Part shown: positions 31,912 to 42,600 of the stretch, piece by piece | Position numbering within the stretch: the stretch's first letter is position 1 | Layout of the letters: each line of letters begins with the position of its first letter | DNA from: Herbaspirillum aquaticum | Lineage (GTDB): Bacteria > Pseudomonadota > Gammaproteobacteria > Burkholderiales > Burkholderiaceae_D | Assembly (NCBI RefSeq): GCF_002213425.1 | Contig: NZ_NJGV01000006.1 | Span: 244,929 to 308,928, forward strand | Direction: 5' to 3' | DNA: 64,000 nt | The notes under the pieces: generated by a model | What the model was told of the DNA's origin: nothing | The model's database searches: none | Seen by the model: only the letters and a program-made list of their open reading frames with translations | Program-made: the position numbers and the translations under genes

Positions 31912-32496
31912 ATGTCTTCTCCCCACCGCCTGCCCGCCATCAGCCGCGAGGCCATGCGCCCTGACCAGACCGCGATGCTCGATGCCATCCTGGCCGGCCC
32001 GCGCAAGAATCTCAACGGACCTTTCGTGGCCTGGATCCACAGCCCGCCGCTGGGCGAACTGGCCCAGCGCCTGGGGGCCTTCTGCCGCTATGACACCGGC
32101 CTGCCGCTGCGCCTCTCGGAGCTGGCCATTCTTACCACCGCCGCCTGCTGGCAATCGCAGGCGGAATGGTTCATCCATCTGCCCATCGCTATCGAGGCCG
32201 GCATCGATCCGGCCTTGGCCGAGCAGATCCGGCTGGGCCAGTCACCGCAGTTCGTGGCCGACGATGAGGCCGTGATCTGGCGCTTCGCCAGCGAGCTTTA
32301 CCGCGACAAGCGGGTCAGCGATGCCACCTATGCGCAGGCCTGCGAGATGTTCGGCTTGCAGGTCGTGGTCAACCTGGTCGGCTTGCTGGGCTATTACGCG
32401 CTGGTGGCCATGACCCTCAATACCTTCGGCATGCGTGCCGAAGGGCAGGGGGAGGACAGCCTGCCCTTCGCGGAGCCGCCCGCCCGCGCCGGCTGA
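31912..32496 (+). CDS. Carboxymuconolactone decarboxylase-like (AhpD-fold) protein
   Basis: A 194-residue AhpD-fold helical protein. The conserved core LPLRLSELAILTTAACWQSQAEWFIHLPIAIEAGI matches the carboxymuconolactone-decarboxylase family. The AhpD CXXC pair is absent, since the active segment has a single Cys (AACWQ), so peroxidase cofactor function is unlikely. The substrate is unknown. Confidence 0.85.
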   Translation: MSSPHRLPAISREAMRPDQTAMLDAILAGPRKNLNGPFVAWIHSPPLGELAQRLGAFCRYDTGLPLRLSELAILTTAACWQSQAEWFIHLPIAIEAGIDPALAEQIRLGQSPQFVADDEAVIWRFASELYRDKRVSDATYAQACEMFGLQVVVNLVGLLGYYALVAMTLNTFGMRAEGQGEDSLPFAEPPARAG

Positions 32497-32604
32497 TCGA
32501 CCGAGACGCCGCGTCCCGCCTGGCTGTTGCTGGTTTTCAAGTGTAAAGATTGTCGATCTTCCACCGTTACCAAGTCATGAGAGCTCCGAACCAGGAGAGT
32601 GAAC

Positions 32605-34461
32605 ATGGCAATGGAAACCGATCTGGTCATCACCGCGCGCGACGCCCTCGCGCAACTGGCGCAGCAAAACCCGCCGCGCAATGACGCCGCGCCCGCAGCG
32701 GCGAGCACGCCTGCGCCCTTGGCACCGGCCGTGCCGGACGAGGGCGTGACGCTGTCGCTGTCGGCGCAGGGCAAGCTGATGGCCGCGCTGGCCACGGCCG
32801 TCGACAAGGTCACCACAGCCGCAGTGGATTCCACCGAAGCTGCGCAGGCGGCCACGGTGCAAGCGCTCGCCCGGTCGGTGGCTGATGCGGCCGGTCCGGT
32901 CACGCGTGCCACGCTCTTCGCCATCGAAGCCCGCCTGGTGGCCGCGCGCCGTGGCAGCGACGCCATCGCCGCAGCCGACGCTGAAGTGCCGCCCTCGAAC
33001 GATCCCCAGCGGCTGCGCCAGGCACGCCAGGCGACCGAGTCCTTGTATGGACGTGCGGACAATCCGTTTGCATACAAGTCGCGCGCCGAGCTCTCGGCCA
33101 TCGTGTATGACGAGAGCGGCTCCTACACCGTCAACGAGCGCTACGCTGCGGCCAACCAGCGCACCGAACTGGACCAGAAGTTCTGGGCGCCAGTGTTCCA
33201 GCGCGCCCTCGAGAGTGGTGACTGGAAACCGGTCATCACGGCCGCGCTGGTGTTCTATGCCAGCTTGTCTGCATTGGAGCAGACCGCCTATCCGGACAAC
33301 TACGCCCAATTGCTGCAGCAATACCTGGATCTCTACCAGTTGCAGTCGCCGTCTTCCCCCAGCGCGCTGCCGCCGCAGCAACAGATGGACCTGGCGCGCA
33401 TGCTGGAAACCCTGGTGCTGCCGCTGGGCCCGCTGGCGCTGGCCGGTGGCGTGATCCGGGGATTGGCACTGCCGCGCCTGGGACCGTCGCTGGCCGAACT
33501 GATCGCCGCTGCACCGCGCCTGGCCGATCTGCTCCAGGTCAACAACAGCGCGCAGGCGGCCCAGGACGGCGCCTACCTGATGTTGTTGCAGCGGGTCTTT
33601 GGCGTGTCACGGCGGGAAGATGAGCCGGCACCGGTGCGCCGTGCGGCAGCCGGCACCAGCGCGCGCGACTTCCTTGCCTATGGCGACCGGCGCCTGCTGG
33701 CCGAAGCTTACGATTACGCGCAGGCCCACGAGATGGCGCTGGAAGAAGTCGATGCGCTGGCGCGCGACCTGGCGGCCTATCGTCGTGCCCGTGCCGGGAA
33801 TGCGGGTCTGTTGGGGGCAGGCCAGGGCGCTGCTGCCACCAGTGCAGGCAGCGTGGACGCCGTCGATGAGGTGTTATCCCATGCGGCCCGCATGAGCAGC
33901 GAAGAAGCCACGATTGCACGGCGCCTGCTGGCCAGCCGTGCGGCCAGCCTGACGCGGCTCGACCACGGTTTCCTGGCCTGGCTGCTGGATCCTGCCGGAG
34001 GCGGCTGGCGCGATGGTCAACTCAGTGGCCACGCCGTCAGTTTCAGCGCGCTGGAGAAATTGCTGGCCGGCCTGGCCGGGGTGAACATCGGCGAGTCCGT
34101 GGGCGATGCCAGCGCGGTGGAGGCGTCCTATCGCATGGTGCTTGAACGCATCGCGCTGCAGGACCCTTACCTGCTGCGCCAGCCGGCGCATGCCGCCGCC
34201 GAGGGCACGCAGACGCTGACACTGGCCGCGCAGATGGCTGCGCTGGCGCGCAGCGATGCGGCCGATACCGCCTTCATGAACAATGCCCTGATGCTGTTGC
34301 GCATGTATCGCATGTCGCTGACCATGAGCCCGGCCGAGCAGCGCACGCTGGCCGAGCTGGTGTATTCGGCCATGAAGAAGCGGCGCGTGCGCACGCGCCG
34401 TGGCAAGCTCTTCGTGGCCTGGGCCGGGCGCAGTCCGCTGATGCCCTCGCTGCCCGGCTGA
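32605..34461 (+). CDS. Uncharacterised 618-residue protein
   Basis: Not recognised. No signal peptide is visible. An Ala/Pro-rich N-terminus leads into VTLSLSAQGKLMAAL. The rest is mostly alpha-helical, with a moderately hydrophobic stretch near 265-290 (LVLPLGPLALAGGVIRGLALP) and a basic C-terminus (MKKRRVRTRRGKLFVAW). There are only traces of internal repetition. The ATG at 32605 has AGGAG 7 bases upstream; a GTG at 32599 is less likely. It stands alone between unrelated genes. Base usage is like its neighbours, so there is no sign of recent transfer. It could be a secreted effector or a structural protein, but nothing supports a choice. Confidence 0.75.
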   Translation: MAMETDLVITARDALAQLAQQNPPRNDAAPAAASTPAPLAPAVPDEGVTLSLSAQGKLMAALATAVDKVTTAAVDSTEAAQAATVQALARSVADAAGPVTRATLFAIEARLVAARRGSDAIAAADAEVPPSNDPQRLRQARQATESLYGRADNPFAYKSRAELSAIVYDESGSYTVNERYAAANQRTELDQKFWAPVFQRALESGDWKPVITAALVFYASLSALEQTAYPDNYAQLLQQYLDLYQLQSPSSPSALPPQQQMDLARMLETLVLPLGPLALAGGVIRGLALPRLGPSLAELIAAAPRLADLLQVNNSAQAAQDGAYLMLLQRVFGVSRREDEPAPVRRAAAGTSARDFLAYGDRRLLAEAYDYAQAHEMALEEVDALARDLAAYRRARAGNAGLLGAGQGAAATSAGSVDAVDEVLSHAARMSSEEATIARRLLASRAASLTRLDHGFLAWLLDPAGGGWRDGQLSGHAVSFSALEKLLAGLAGVNIGESVGDASAVEASYRMVLERIALQDPYLLRQPAHAAAEGTQTLTLAAQMAALARSDAADTAFMNNALMLLRMYRMSLTMSPAEQRTLAELVYSAMKKRRVRTRRGKLFVAWAGRSPLMPSLPG

Positions 34462-34484
34462 GTCGCTGCCCCGCTGACCTGACT

Positions 34485-36137
34485 TCACGCCACCGGCCAG
34501 GCGCGCTCCAGGATGGCCTGCTGCACGCCCAAGGTGGTGCCATCCAGGGCGCCGTAGACGCGCGCGCCATCGCCGTCGCTGCGGCTGGCGAGGAAGGCCT
34601 CGGCCGATTCCTTCGGGGCGTGACGTAGCATCAGCATGCTTTGCAAGGCCAGTACCAGTTGCTGCACCAGCCGGCGTGCGCAGGCTTCACGTTCTTCTTC
34701 CGGTGCGGCCAGCGACTGCTTGAGCGTGCGCACCTGTCGCGCCAGTGCCGGATGGGCGCTGGCGGCATCGTCGAGTTCCATCAACAGCCGCGCAAAGCCC
34801 TCGGCCTCGCGGCTAATCGCGCGCAGCACATCGAGGCACATCACGTTGCCGGATCCTTCCCAGATCGAATTGACCGGCGCTTCGCGATACAGGCGCGCCA
34901 TCGGTGCGCTTTCCACATAGCCGTTGCCGCCCCAGACTTCCATGCATTCGCCGGTGAAGGCCAGTGCACGCTTGCAGATCCAGAATTTGGCAGCGGGTGT
35001 GACGATGCGCTTCCAGGCGCGCTGCAGTGGATCATCGGGGGCATCGAAGGCATGTGCCAGGCGCAGCATGAGCATGGTGGCGGCCTCGCTTTCCAGCGCC
35101 AGGTCGGCCACCACCGCGCGCATGATCGGCTGCTCGGCCAGCCGGCGGCCGAAGGCGCTGCGGTGGCGCGCATGGTGGATGGCCAGCACCAGCGCCTGGC
35201 GCATCAACGCGGCGCTGCCGATGACGCAATCCAGGCGCGTGTGGTTGGCCATCTCGATGATGGTGGGAATGCCGCGTCCGTCTTCGCCGACCATGATGCC
35301 CATGGCTTCTTCGAACTCCACCTCGCTGCTGCTGTTGGAGCGATTGCCGAGCTTGTCCTTGAGGCGCTGGATCAGTACCGGATTGCGTGTGCCATCGGGC
35401 AGCCAGCGCGGCACGAAGAAACAGGACAGGCCATTCTCGGTACGGGCCAGCATCAGGTGCGCATCGCACATCGGCGCCGAGAAGAACCACTTGTGGCCGG
35501 AGAGCAGGTAGGCCTTGCCGCGCCCGCTATCGAGCGGATCGACCGCCATGGCGATGGAGGCATTGCTGCGCACGTCCGAGCCGCCCTGTTTTTCGGTCAT
35601 GCCCATGCCGATCAGGATGGAGCGCTTCTGCGTCATCGGCAGGTCGCGCCCGTCGTGCTCGCGCGAGAACAGGCGGCCCTGCAATTGCGCGAACAATGCC
35701 GGCTCCTGCTGCAACACCGGGATGGCGGCGAAGGTCATGGTGGTAGGACAGAGCGAGCCGGCCTCGACCTGGGCATGCAGGAAGTAGCCCGCGGCCCGTG
35801 CCGCGTGTGCGCCGTCGCCGGGCTGCATCCACGGCAGCGCATGCAGGCCGGCGCGGCGCAGCTGCTCCAGCAGCGTATGCCAGGCCGGATGGAACTCCAC
35901 CACGTCGATGCGATGGCCGGTACGGTCATGCGTGTGCAGCACCGGTGTGTGGGTGTTGGCCAGTGCGGCCAGTTCGCCCATCTCGGCGCGGCCCAGCACT
36001 TCGCCCTGGCAGGCGAGCGTGCCATCGTGCCAGTGCGCGCCTTCGCGGTGCACTGCCTCGGTGAGGGCGAGGTCGCTGTGGTAGAGGTTGTAATCGCACA
36101 GGTCGGGGACCTGGTTGAGGATGTCGTGGGTGTGCAT
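34485..36137 (-). CDS. AidB-like acyl-CoA dehydrogenase
   Basis: A 550-residue flavoprotein of the acyl-CoA dehydrogenase superfamily, closest to AidB (adaptive response to alkylation). AidB-type segments are IGMGMTEKQGGSDVRSN, GHKWFFSAPMCDAHLMLA, the Arg-rich HARHRSAFG and VWGGNGYVESAPMARLYREA with NSIWEGSGN. The ATG at 36137 (MHTHDILNQ) gives the AidB start and has GGAGA 4 bases upstream. It is divergent from cysM. A role in DNA protection or in side reactions of acyl-CoA metabolism is possible. Confidence 0.88.
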   Translation of the reverse strand: MHTHDILNQVPDLCDYNLYHSDLALTEAVHREGAHWHDGTLACQGEVLGRAEMGELAALANTHTPVLHTHDRTGHRIDVVEFHPAWHTLLEQLRRAGLHALPWMQPGDGAHAARAAGYFLHAQVEAGSLCPTTMTFAAIPVLQQEPALFAQLQGRLFSREHDGRDLPMTQKRSILIGMGMTEKQGGSDVRSNASIAMAVDPLDSGRGKAYLLSGHKWFFSAPMCDAHLMLARTENGLSCFFVPRWLPDGTRNPVLIQRLKDKLGNRSNSSSEVEFEEAMGIMVGEDGRGIPTIIEMANHTRLDCVIGSAALMRQALVLAIHHARHRSAFGRRLAEQPIMRAVVADLALESEAATMLMLRLAHAFDAPDDPLQRAWKRIVTPAAKFWICKRALAFTGECMEVWGGNGYVESAPMARLYREAPVNSIWEGSGNVMCLDVLRAISREAEGFARLLMELDDAASAHPALARQVRTLKQSLAAPEEEREACARRLVQQLVLALQSMLMLRHAPKESAEAFLASRSDGDGARVYGALDGTTLGVQQAILERAWPVA

Positions 36138-36390
36138 GTCGTCTCCATGGTTGCGCAGCCGCTTGCCGATGAGTACGCCCTGTTGGAGTTGTGATGGGAC
36201 GTGCCCGATACAGTGTAGGGCATCGCCGGTGGGCGGACAGGGCAACAATGCTTTAAATGATTTGGCTATATCCTTATAAGCATCTTGTTAGGGCGCGCCA
36301 CCGGCACATGCGCTGGAGTCATATTAGAATGCCCCTTTCGACCAAAGATCGCCCCGTGTCCCTGCACGGCTGCGCAAGGAATCCAAGCAG

Positions 36391-37293
36391 ATGTCTTATC
36401 CGACCATCGAATCCACCATCGGCAACACCCCGCTGATCCAGTTGCCGCGCATCGGCGGCGAAGAAGCCAAGCGCCGCAACAACCTCATCCTCGGCAAGCT
36501 GGAGGGCAACAATCCCGCAGGCTCCGTCAAGGACCGCGCTGCCTACTCCATGATCACCCGTGCCGAGGCGCGCGGCCAGATCAAGCCGGGCGACACCCTC
36601 ATCGAAGCCACCAGCGGCAACACCGGCATCGCCCTGGCGATGGTGGCGGCCATGCGCGGTTACAAGATGGTCTTGCTGATGCCGGAAAATCTTTCCGAAG
36701 AACGTCGCCAGAGCATGGCCGCCTATGGGGCGAAGATCGTGCTGACGCCCAAGAGCGGCGGCATGGAATACGCCCGCGACCTGGCCGAGCAGATGCAGAA
36801 AAACGGTGAAGGCCTGATCCTCGACCAGTTCGCCAATCCCGACAATCCGCTGGCACACTACGAGACCACCGGTCCCGAGATCTGGCGCGATACCAAGGGC
36901 AGCATCACCCACTTCGTCAGTGCCATGGGCACGACCGGCACCATCATGGGCGTGTCGCAGTACCTCAAGGAGCAGAACGCCCAGGTGCAGATCGTGGGTG
37001 CGCAGCCGGAAGAGGGCTCCTCCATCCCCGGTATCCGCAAGTGGCCCGAAGCCTACCTGCCGAAGATCTTCGACCGCTCGCGCGTGGACCAGGTGGAGTC
37101 GGTCAGCCAGGCCGATGCCGAAAACATGGCCCGCAAGCTGGCCGTGACCGAAGGCCTGTTCTGCGGCATCTCGGCCGCCGGCGCGTGCGAAGTGGCGGTG
37201 CGCCTGTCGCATCAGCTGGAGAATGCGACCATCGTCTTCATCGTCTGCGATCGCGGGGATCGCTATCTGTCCACCGGTGTGTTTCCGGCGTGA
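36391..37293 (+). CDS. cysM: Cysteine synthase B (O-acetylserine sulfhydrylase)
   Basis: A 300-residue PLP enzyme that makes cysteine from O-acetylserine and sulfide or thiosulfate. The PLP lysine is Lys47 (GSVKDRAAY). The TSGNTGIALAM loop and GTTGTIMGVSQYL phosphate loop are present. The CysM-type insertion pattern (IVGAQPEEGSSIPGIRKWPEAYLP) favours CysM over CysK. The promoter region has a CTTATAAG palindrome near 36273. An intrinsic terminator follows. Confidence 0.95.
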   Translation: MSYPTIESTIGNTPLIQLPRIGGEEAKRRNNLILGKLEGNNPAGSVKDRAAYSMITRAEARGQIKPGDTLIEATSGNTGIALAMVAAMRGYKMVLLMPENLSEERRQSMAAYGAKIVLTPKSGGMEYARDLAEQMQKNGEGLILDQFANPDNPLAHYETTGPEIWRDTKGSITHFVSAMGTTGTIMGVSQYLKEQNAQVQIVGAQPEEGSSIPGIRKWPEAYLPKIFDRSRVDQVESVSQADAENMARKLAVTEGLFCGISAAGACEVAVRLSHQLENATIVFIVCDRGDRYLSTGVFPA

Positions 37294-37341
37294 GCCGGGC
37301 AAGATTGCAGTCGCGCCAGACGTGAGTGCAAGCCGCAATGA

Positions 37342-37368
37342 AAAACGGAGCCAGAGGCTCCGTTTTTT
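37342..37368 (+). terminator. Intrinsic terminator of cysM
   Basis: An 11-bp stem (AAAACGGAGCC with GGCTCCGTTTT, loop AGA) is followed by T. The flanking A run would also let it work on the minus strand. Confidence 0.93.
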
Positions 37369-37473
37369 GTATGGTCAGACGCGAGGAAAACTTATTTTTT
37401 GCTGAGCAGAAACTAAGTAAACCCCGGTATCCGCAACACCACCATGACAGCGGTGCTGCGTGAGAGCACCCGC

Positions 37474-37824
37474 TTACTCGGGCGTGCCGCCAGTCGGTGC
37501 CGGTGCGCCCGGTGCTGCACCTGGCTTCGGCTTGAACTGCTTGTCGCTGATACGGAATTTCTCGCGGCGGTCGCCCATCAGTTCGCGCAGTTCGCGGATC
37601 GACAGTTCGCTCACCTCGTGCATGCGGATGAGCAGCGATGCGCCCACCGGCAGGCGGCGGTGACGGATCTTGCTGATCACCGGCGGTGCCACTTCCAGCG
37701 CACGCGAGAGCGCGGCATCGTTCTTCAGGTGCAGCTTTTCGATCAGCGCATCGAGCAGATGGTTGGGATCGTAGTTGACGTGATCGGTGATCGAGTTGGA
37801 TTCAGCAGTATCGTGGGTATTCAT
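37474..37824 (-). CDS. XRE-like helix-turn-helix protein
   Basis: A 116-residue protein conserved in form among Oxalobacteraceae. A lambda-repressor-like DNA-binding domain occupies residues 20-85 (LLDALIEKLHLKNDAALSRA, then APPVISKIRHRRLPV) and resembles XRE regulators. A proline- and glycine-rich tail (KPKPGAAPGAPAPTGG) follows. The target is unknown. It lies downstream of an AT-rich region of about 330 bp that probably holds its promoter. Confidence 0.75.
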   Translation of the reverse strand: MNTHDTAESNSITDHVNYDPNHLLDALIEKLHLKNDAALSRALEVAPPVISKIRHRRLPVGASLLIRMHEVSELSIRELRELMGDRREKFRISDKQFKPKPGAAPGAPAPTGGTPE

Positions 37825-38159
37825 GATCGGGACGTTCCATTATGCAGATGTTTGTGGAAGGCTTTGCGCCTATGCATTAATTGTTTGTAAAACTGCAAAA
37901 CGCGACTGACGTTATCCGAGAAGGGGTTGCCTTTTTCTGCAAGATATCGAAAGCCCTATCAAAGAACGGCTTCAAAACAACACGTATCTATTTCTCTGTT
38001 CTCTGACCAAGTGCGCCTGAAGCAGCACAACAATAATTCTATGTCTATATAGAAATAATTGCACATTTTTCATGCAGTCAGAAAATTCTATTCCACAATA
38101 GTTGCAGAAACTCATTTTCGAATTTGTAACAGATATTAACAGGATTTTTTGCCCATTTG
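37825..38159. other. AT-rich intergenic region
   Basis: About 330 bp, visibly poor in GC against the rest of the window, with many AT-rich stretches (CTATATAGAAATAATTG near 38045). No convincing gene was found. It presumably holds the promoter of the XRE-like gene and could bind a nucleoid protein such as an H-NS/MvaT-type protein. Confidence 0.5.
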
Positions 38160-38759
38160 CTAGCGTTGTTCTTTTGATACGACAAATGGGAGCATATTCC
38201 ACCCACTTAGCCCCAATTTGCGCAAGGTAGCCATGTTTTTCTCAAAGATGGCGGCCGCATCGGGGTAGGCCGCCACGGCCCGGTCGATGCTGCTTTCTCG
38301 CAACAGATGGAGGATGGGAAAAGGCGAGCGATTGCTGTAGTTCTCGATATCGTCGGGTCCCGCGTCGGCAAACTGGTAATCCGGGTGGAAGCTGGCGATC
38401 TGCAATTGCCCGTCCAGCTCCAGTCTTTCCAGCAGGCGGTCGGCCCAGTCCAGGAAGTCGTTGTACTCGTAAAAATCGGCTAATGCGAGCGGGATGATGA
38501 AGAGGGTGGTATCCACCTGTTCCGGGTCGGCTTTTGCCAGAAAGCTCAGTTCTTGTTCCAGCTCAACGGAAAGTGCATCCCAATCCTGATGCCGGCTGAC
38601 GTGGTATCTGACCTGATTCTTCACATGGACCGACTTGGCAAATGGACAGAGATTCAGGCCGATCACGGCCTGCTCCAACCAGGCGCGGGTAAGGGCTGCG
38701 ACGTCCTTGTCGCTCGTAGTTGTCGGGGAAAGGGCTGGGGAAGGTGAAGAAGTGCTCAT
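38160..38759 (-). CDS. DUF1415 family protein
   Basis: A 199-residue cytoplasmic protein of the DUF1415 family; function unknown. The family opening ALTRAWLEQAVIGLNLCPFAKSV holds a conserved Cys. The middle HPDYQFADAGPDDIENYSNRSP and C-terminal MATLRKLGLSGWNMLP are also typical. The ATG at 38759 gives the compact family length. It is divergent from yaeQ. Confidence 0.85.
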   Translation of the reverse strand: MSTSSPSPALSPTTTSDKDVAALTRAWLEQAVIGLNLCPFAKSVHVKNQVRYHVSRHQDWDALSVELEQELSFLAKADPEQVDTTLFIIPLALADFYEYNDFLDWADRLLERLELDGQLQIASFHPDYQFADAGPDDIENYSNRSPFPILHLLRESSIDRAVAAYPDAAAIFEKNMATLRKLGLSGWNMLPFVVSKEQR

Positions 38760-38925
38760 AGGGGCATTGTCGCACGGCCACAGCGGGGGAAGCCACGGTG
38801 ACTCGCCCCCGGTTTGACCTGCTCCAACACAAACGCCCACGGCCGCGCCAGATCGGCTATGCTTGCCAACCTTTGGCGGCGCAGCCCGGCTGCGCCGCTG
38901 CCTTTTCCCGCACGAACAGATTCCC

Positions 38926-39468
38926 ATGGCGCTCAAATCCACCATCTTCAAGGCCGACCTGCAGATTTCCGACATGGACCGGCACTATTACCAGCAGCAT
39001 GCCCTGACCATCGCCCGCCATCCTTCCGAGACCGACGAGCGCATGATGATCCGCGTGCTGGCCTTCGCGCTCAATGCCAGCGAGGCCCTGGCCTTCGGCA
39101 AGGGTTTGTCCGATACCGACGAGCCGGACCTGTGGCAGAAGGACCTGACCGGCGCCATCGAAGTGTGGGTGGAAGTGGGCCAGCCGGATGACCGCGCCAT
39201 CCTCAAGGCCTGCGGCCGAGCGGACAAGGTGCTGGTCTACAGCTACAGCAGCACCTCCCACATCTGGTGGAATCAGACCGGCAGCCGCGTGGACCGCGCC
39301 AAGAATCTCAAGGTCATCAACATCCCGGCCGAGCCCAGCCAGGCCCTGGCGGCGCTGGCCCAGCGCACCATGCAGCTGCAATGCACGATCCAGGACGGGC
39401 AGATCTGGCTGGGTGCCAATGAAAACATGGTGTTGATCGAGCCGGAGACCATCAAGGACTTTGCCTGA
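38926..39468 (+). CDS. yaeQ: YaeQ family protein
   Basis: A 180-residue YaeQ protein with a restriction-endonuclease-like (PD-(D/E)XK-related) fold; function unresolved in E. coli. Family segments are FKADLQISDMDRHYYQQHAL, HPSETDERMMIRVLAF, IEVWVEVGQPDDR and the terminal YSYSSTSHIWWNQ. The ATG at 38926 was chosen because MALKSTIFKADL is the family start. A 7-bp hairpin overlaps the stop codon (39463-39483). Confidence 0.9.
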   Translation: MALKSTIFKADLQISDMDRHYYQQHALTIARHPSETDERMMIRVLAFALNASEALAFGKGLSDTDEPDLWQKDLTGAIEVWVEVGQPDDRAILKACGRADKVLVYSYSSTSHIWWNQTGSRVDRAKNLKVINIPAEPSQALAALAQRTMQLQCTIQDGQIWLGANENMVLIEPETIKDFA

Positions 39469-39637
39469 TTGCCAGCATCAGGCCGCTTCAAACCAAGCGC
39501 AGAGGAGACAAGAGCCAGGGCCATACCTGCCTGTTGCCGATGCAGTACGTCCAATGGCCCGCACCCAAGGCGCAGGCCGGCGGGCAGCAGGGCGGCTTGC
39601 TGTTCTGGGGGATCCGCACTGCTGCCATGCCAGGGAG

Positions 39638-42600
39638 TTACCAGCGATAACGCCAGCCCGCCACCACGGCGTGCTGGGTCTGCAGGTCGTTCAGGCCCAA
39701 GTTGTAGTCAAGGAACAGGCTCGACGCCTGGCCCAGCTTGCCGGACAGGCCCGCACCCAGCACCAGGCCATCGCGCTTCTGTTGCAGGCCGGCGACCTGG
39801 AAGTTGACGCCCGGCGCGCCCTGGAAGGAGGCATTGAGGCTACCGCCGGCATCCAGCCATTGATGGCTCCAGAAGGCACGCAGCTCGCTCTGCAGCTTGC
39901 CGTCTTCGCGCAGGGGCAGGTGCCAGCGGGCACCCACCATCGACACCGCCGAGCGTGAAGTCTGCGCACTGGCATTGAGGCCGAGCACACCGGCACCGTT
40001 TTCGGAGAAGGCATCCTGGCGCAGCAGCGTGCCTTGCAGCGAGACCAGCGGCTCGAACACGTAGCTGCCACGATCGATACGATAGCTGGCCTCGGCATGC
40101 AGGCCCAGTTCATCGCCGTTGTAGTCACCGCTCGCGCGCGAGACATCATTGCCGATCACGATGCTGCGCTGGGTAGCGTACTGGTTGCGGCCATAACCGA
40201 CGATGCCCTTGAAGCGCCAGTCACCGCTCTGGTACTGCGCGTACACGGCAACCTGATGGCCTTCGACCTTGGCGCTGTCGCCGGCGGTGTTGTAGGCCAG
40301 GCGGGTATTGTCGTAGTGATAGGCCAGGCCCGCGCTCCAGCGATCATCCAGCACCCGTTCCACGCCCACCAGCAGGCCATTGCTGTTACTTGTGTAGCCG
40401 GCGGCGTTGCCGTCGGAGCGGGTATTGCCATGGCCGCCCGCAACCTGCGCCCAGGCGCCGCCATCTTCGCGCGCACGCAAGGGCAACAGGCCACTGCTGC
40501 CGTTGCTGCTGTCGGTCATGGTAGCGGCGCTGTACTGGTAGTCATAGCGATCCGTCTCGGCCGAGGCCAGTTGCAGCTGGCTCATCGCAAAACCGCTGCC
40601 GCCGGAGAAGGCGGACCCGCCGCCGATGTTGCGGTTACCCAGGGTCTGCAGCGATTGGCCCATCAGGCCCAGCGTGGACAGGCCCTGATAGGCGCGTCCC
40701 CCCAGGCTCTCGAAGGCGCTGCGCGCCTGCACCGCCGACAGGCCGTCGATCAGCGCCAGTTTGGCGCGCATGGCGCTGGACAGGCCTGTCACCTGGCCGG
40801 CCTGGCTCAGGGCATTGGCCACGCTGGCCTGGTTGCCGGTAGTGGTGACCGAGGCATAGCTGTTGCCGTTGCGCGCCATCGTCAATTGCACCGCATTGCC
40901 GGTATAGCTGACCGTGGGCGAGACAAAGGCAAAGTCGCTGCGCACGGCATTGAAGGTGCCGCTCACGCTGCCACTGGTCGACAGGATGGTATAGGGCGTG
41001 CTCAGCGCATAGGCGCCGCTGCCGGCGGCGATCGACAGGCTGCCGGCCAGGGTGGCATTGCCGTTGACCTGGATCAGGCCGCCGCTGCCGTCGGCGCTGG
41101 TGCTGACCTGGGTGGTGGCGCCGTCCTGCAGGTTCAGGTTGCCCTGGACCGTCAGCCTCGACGTGCCGGCCGTGGCCAGCGTGCCACCGGCGGCGACGGT
41201 GGTGCTGCCCACCGTGCCGGTGCCGGAGAGGGTGCCGCCACTGTTGACGCGCACTGTGCCACCCAGCACGCCGTTGACACTGAGCTTGCCGCCATTGACA
41301 TTGGTGCGGCCGGCGAAGCTGGTCGAGTTGCCGCTGAAGACCGTTTCGCCGGCCAGCTGGTTGATCGTGCCGTTGCCCGAGATGGCCGCTGCCAGCGTGT
41401 AGTTGCTGCTGCCGCTGGCATTGTGGTTCAGGTTCAGCGTACCGTTGCCGGCGCCGAAGGCCAGCGATGTGGTGTCGAGCTGGCCGGGCGCGGCTGCCGT
41501 GCTGCCAGGGGCGGCACCGACGTTGAGGGTGCCTGTGGAACCACTGCTGGTGGCGATGCGGATCACCGAGGCGGTAGCGCGCGCGCCGTTGCTGATGGTC
41601 AGGGTGCCATTGCCACCGGCCCCGACATGCAAGGAGTTGGTGGTGATCCAGGCCGAGTTGGCACCGGTCAGCGTCACGCTGCCGTTGCTGTTGGCATTGT
41701 TGGCGATATAGCTGCGGTTGCCGGTGACCTGCCCGCCATCGGAGATGGTCAGCGCACCGTTGCCCAGGCGACCAACGTTGACGTCCGAGCTGCTGCTCCA
41801 GGTGGAGCCGGCCCCGGTCACCGTCATGGTGCCGGAGGCGCCATTGAGGTCGCCCAGCAGGCCCTGCACATCGTTGATGCGGCCGCCGCCCGAGATGACG
41901 ACGCTGCCCGTGGCACCATTGTTGTGGCCGACCAGGAAGTCTCCCGAGTGGTTCCAGACCGAGCCGCTGCCGGTGACCAGGGCGCTGCTGTTGGACCCCG
42001 CTTCGGTTCCCACATAGCCATCGGTGCTGGTGACGTTGCCGCCTCCCGAGATGGTCAGGTTGCCGCTGCCGACATTGCCCACGTAGAGCACGCCGGTGTT
42101 GATCCACTTGCTGCCGCTGCCGGACACGGTGACATTGCCGCTGCTGCCTGCCAGGTGGCCGACCAGAGCGCCCGTATCGGTGACCACGCCGCCATTGCTG
42201 ATGCTGAGGTTGCCGCTGGCGCCGTCGCCGTAGCCGATCGACAGGCGATCGCTGGCGGTGAAGTTGGCATTGTTGACCGTGAGCGTGCCGCGCGCGCCAG
42301 TGACGTCACCCAGATGCACGACCGCGGCGGTCGCATTGGCGCCATGGCTGACGGTGAGCCCTCCGGTGCCGCCCGTGGAGCCGGAGCCGGCGTCACCGCC
42401 CACGGTGAGGTTGCCCGCCGCCAGCGAAGAACCGGTGCCGCTGACGCTGACGCTGCTGTTGGAGCTGCCCTGGCGCCCGATTACCGTATAGGCGCTGCTG
42501 ACATTGGCACTGCCACTGATGGTGAGGTTGCCATCGTTGACCGTGCCCACGAAGAGCGAACCGGTATTGGTCCAGCGACTGCCGACGCCGCTGATATTGA

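Noticed and set aside
37972..38202. 76-codon minus-strand frame in the AT-rich region
   Set aside because: It overlaps the end of the DUF1415 gene and has no ribosome site or family features.
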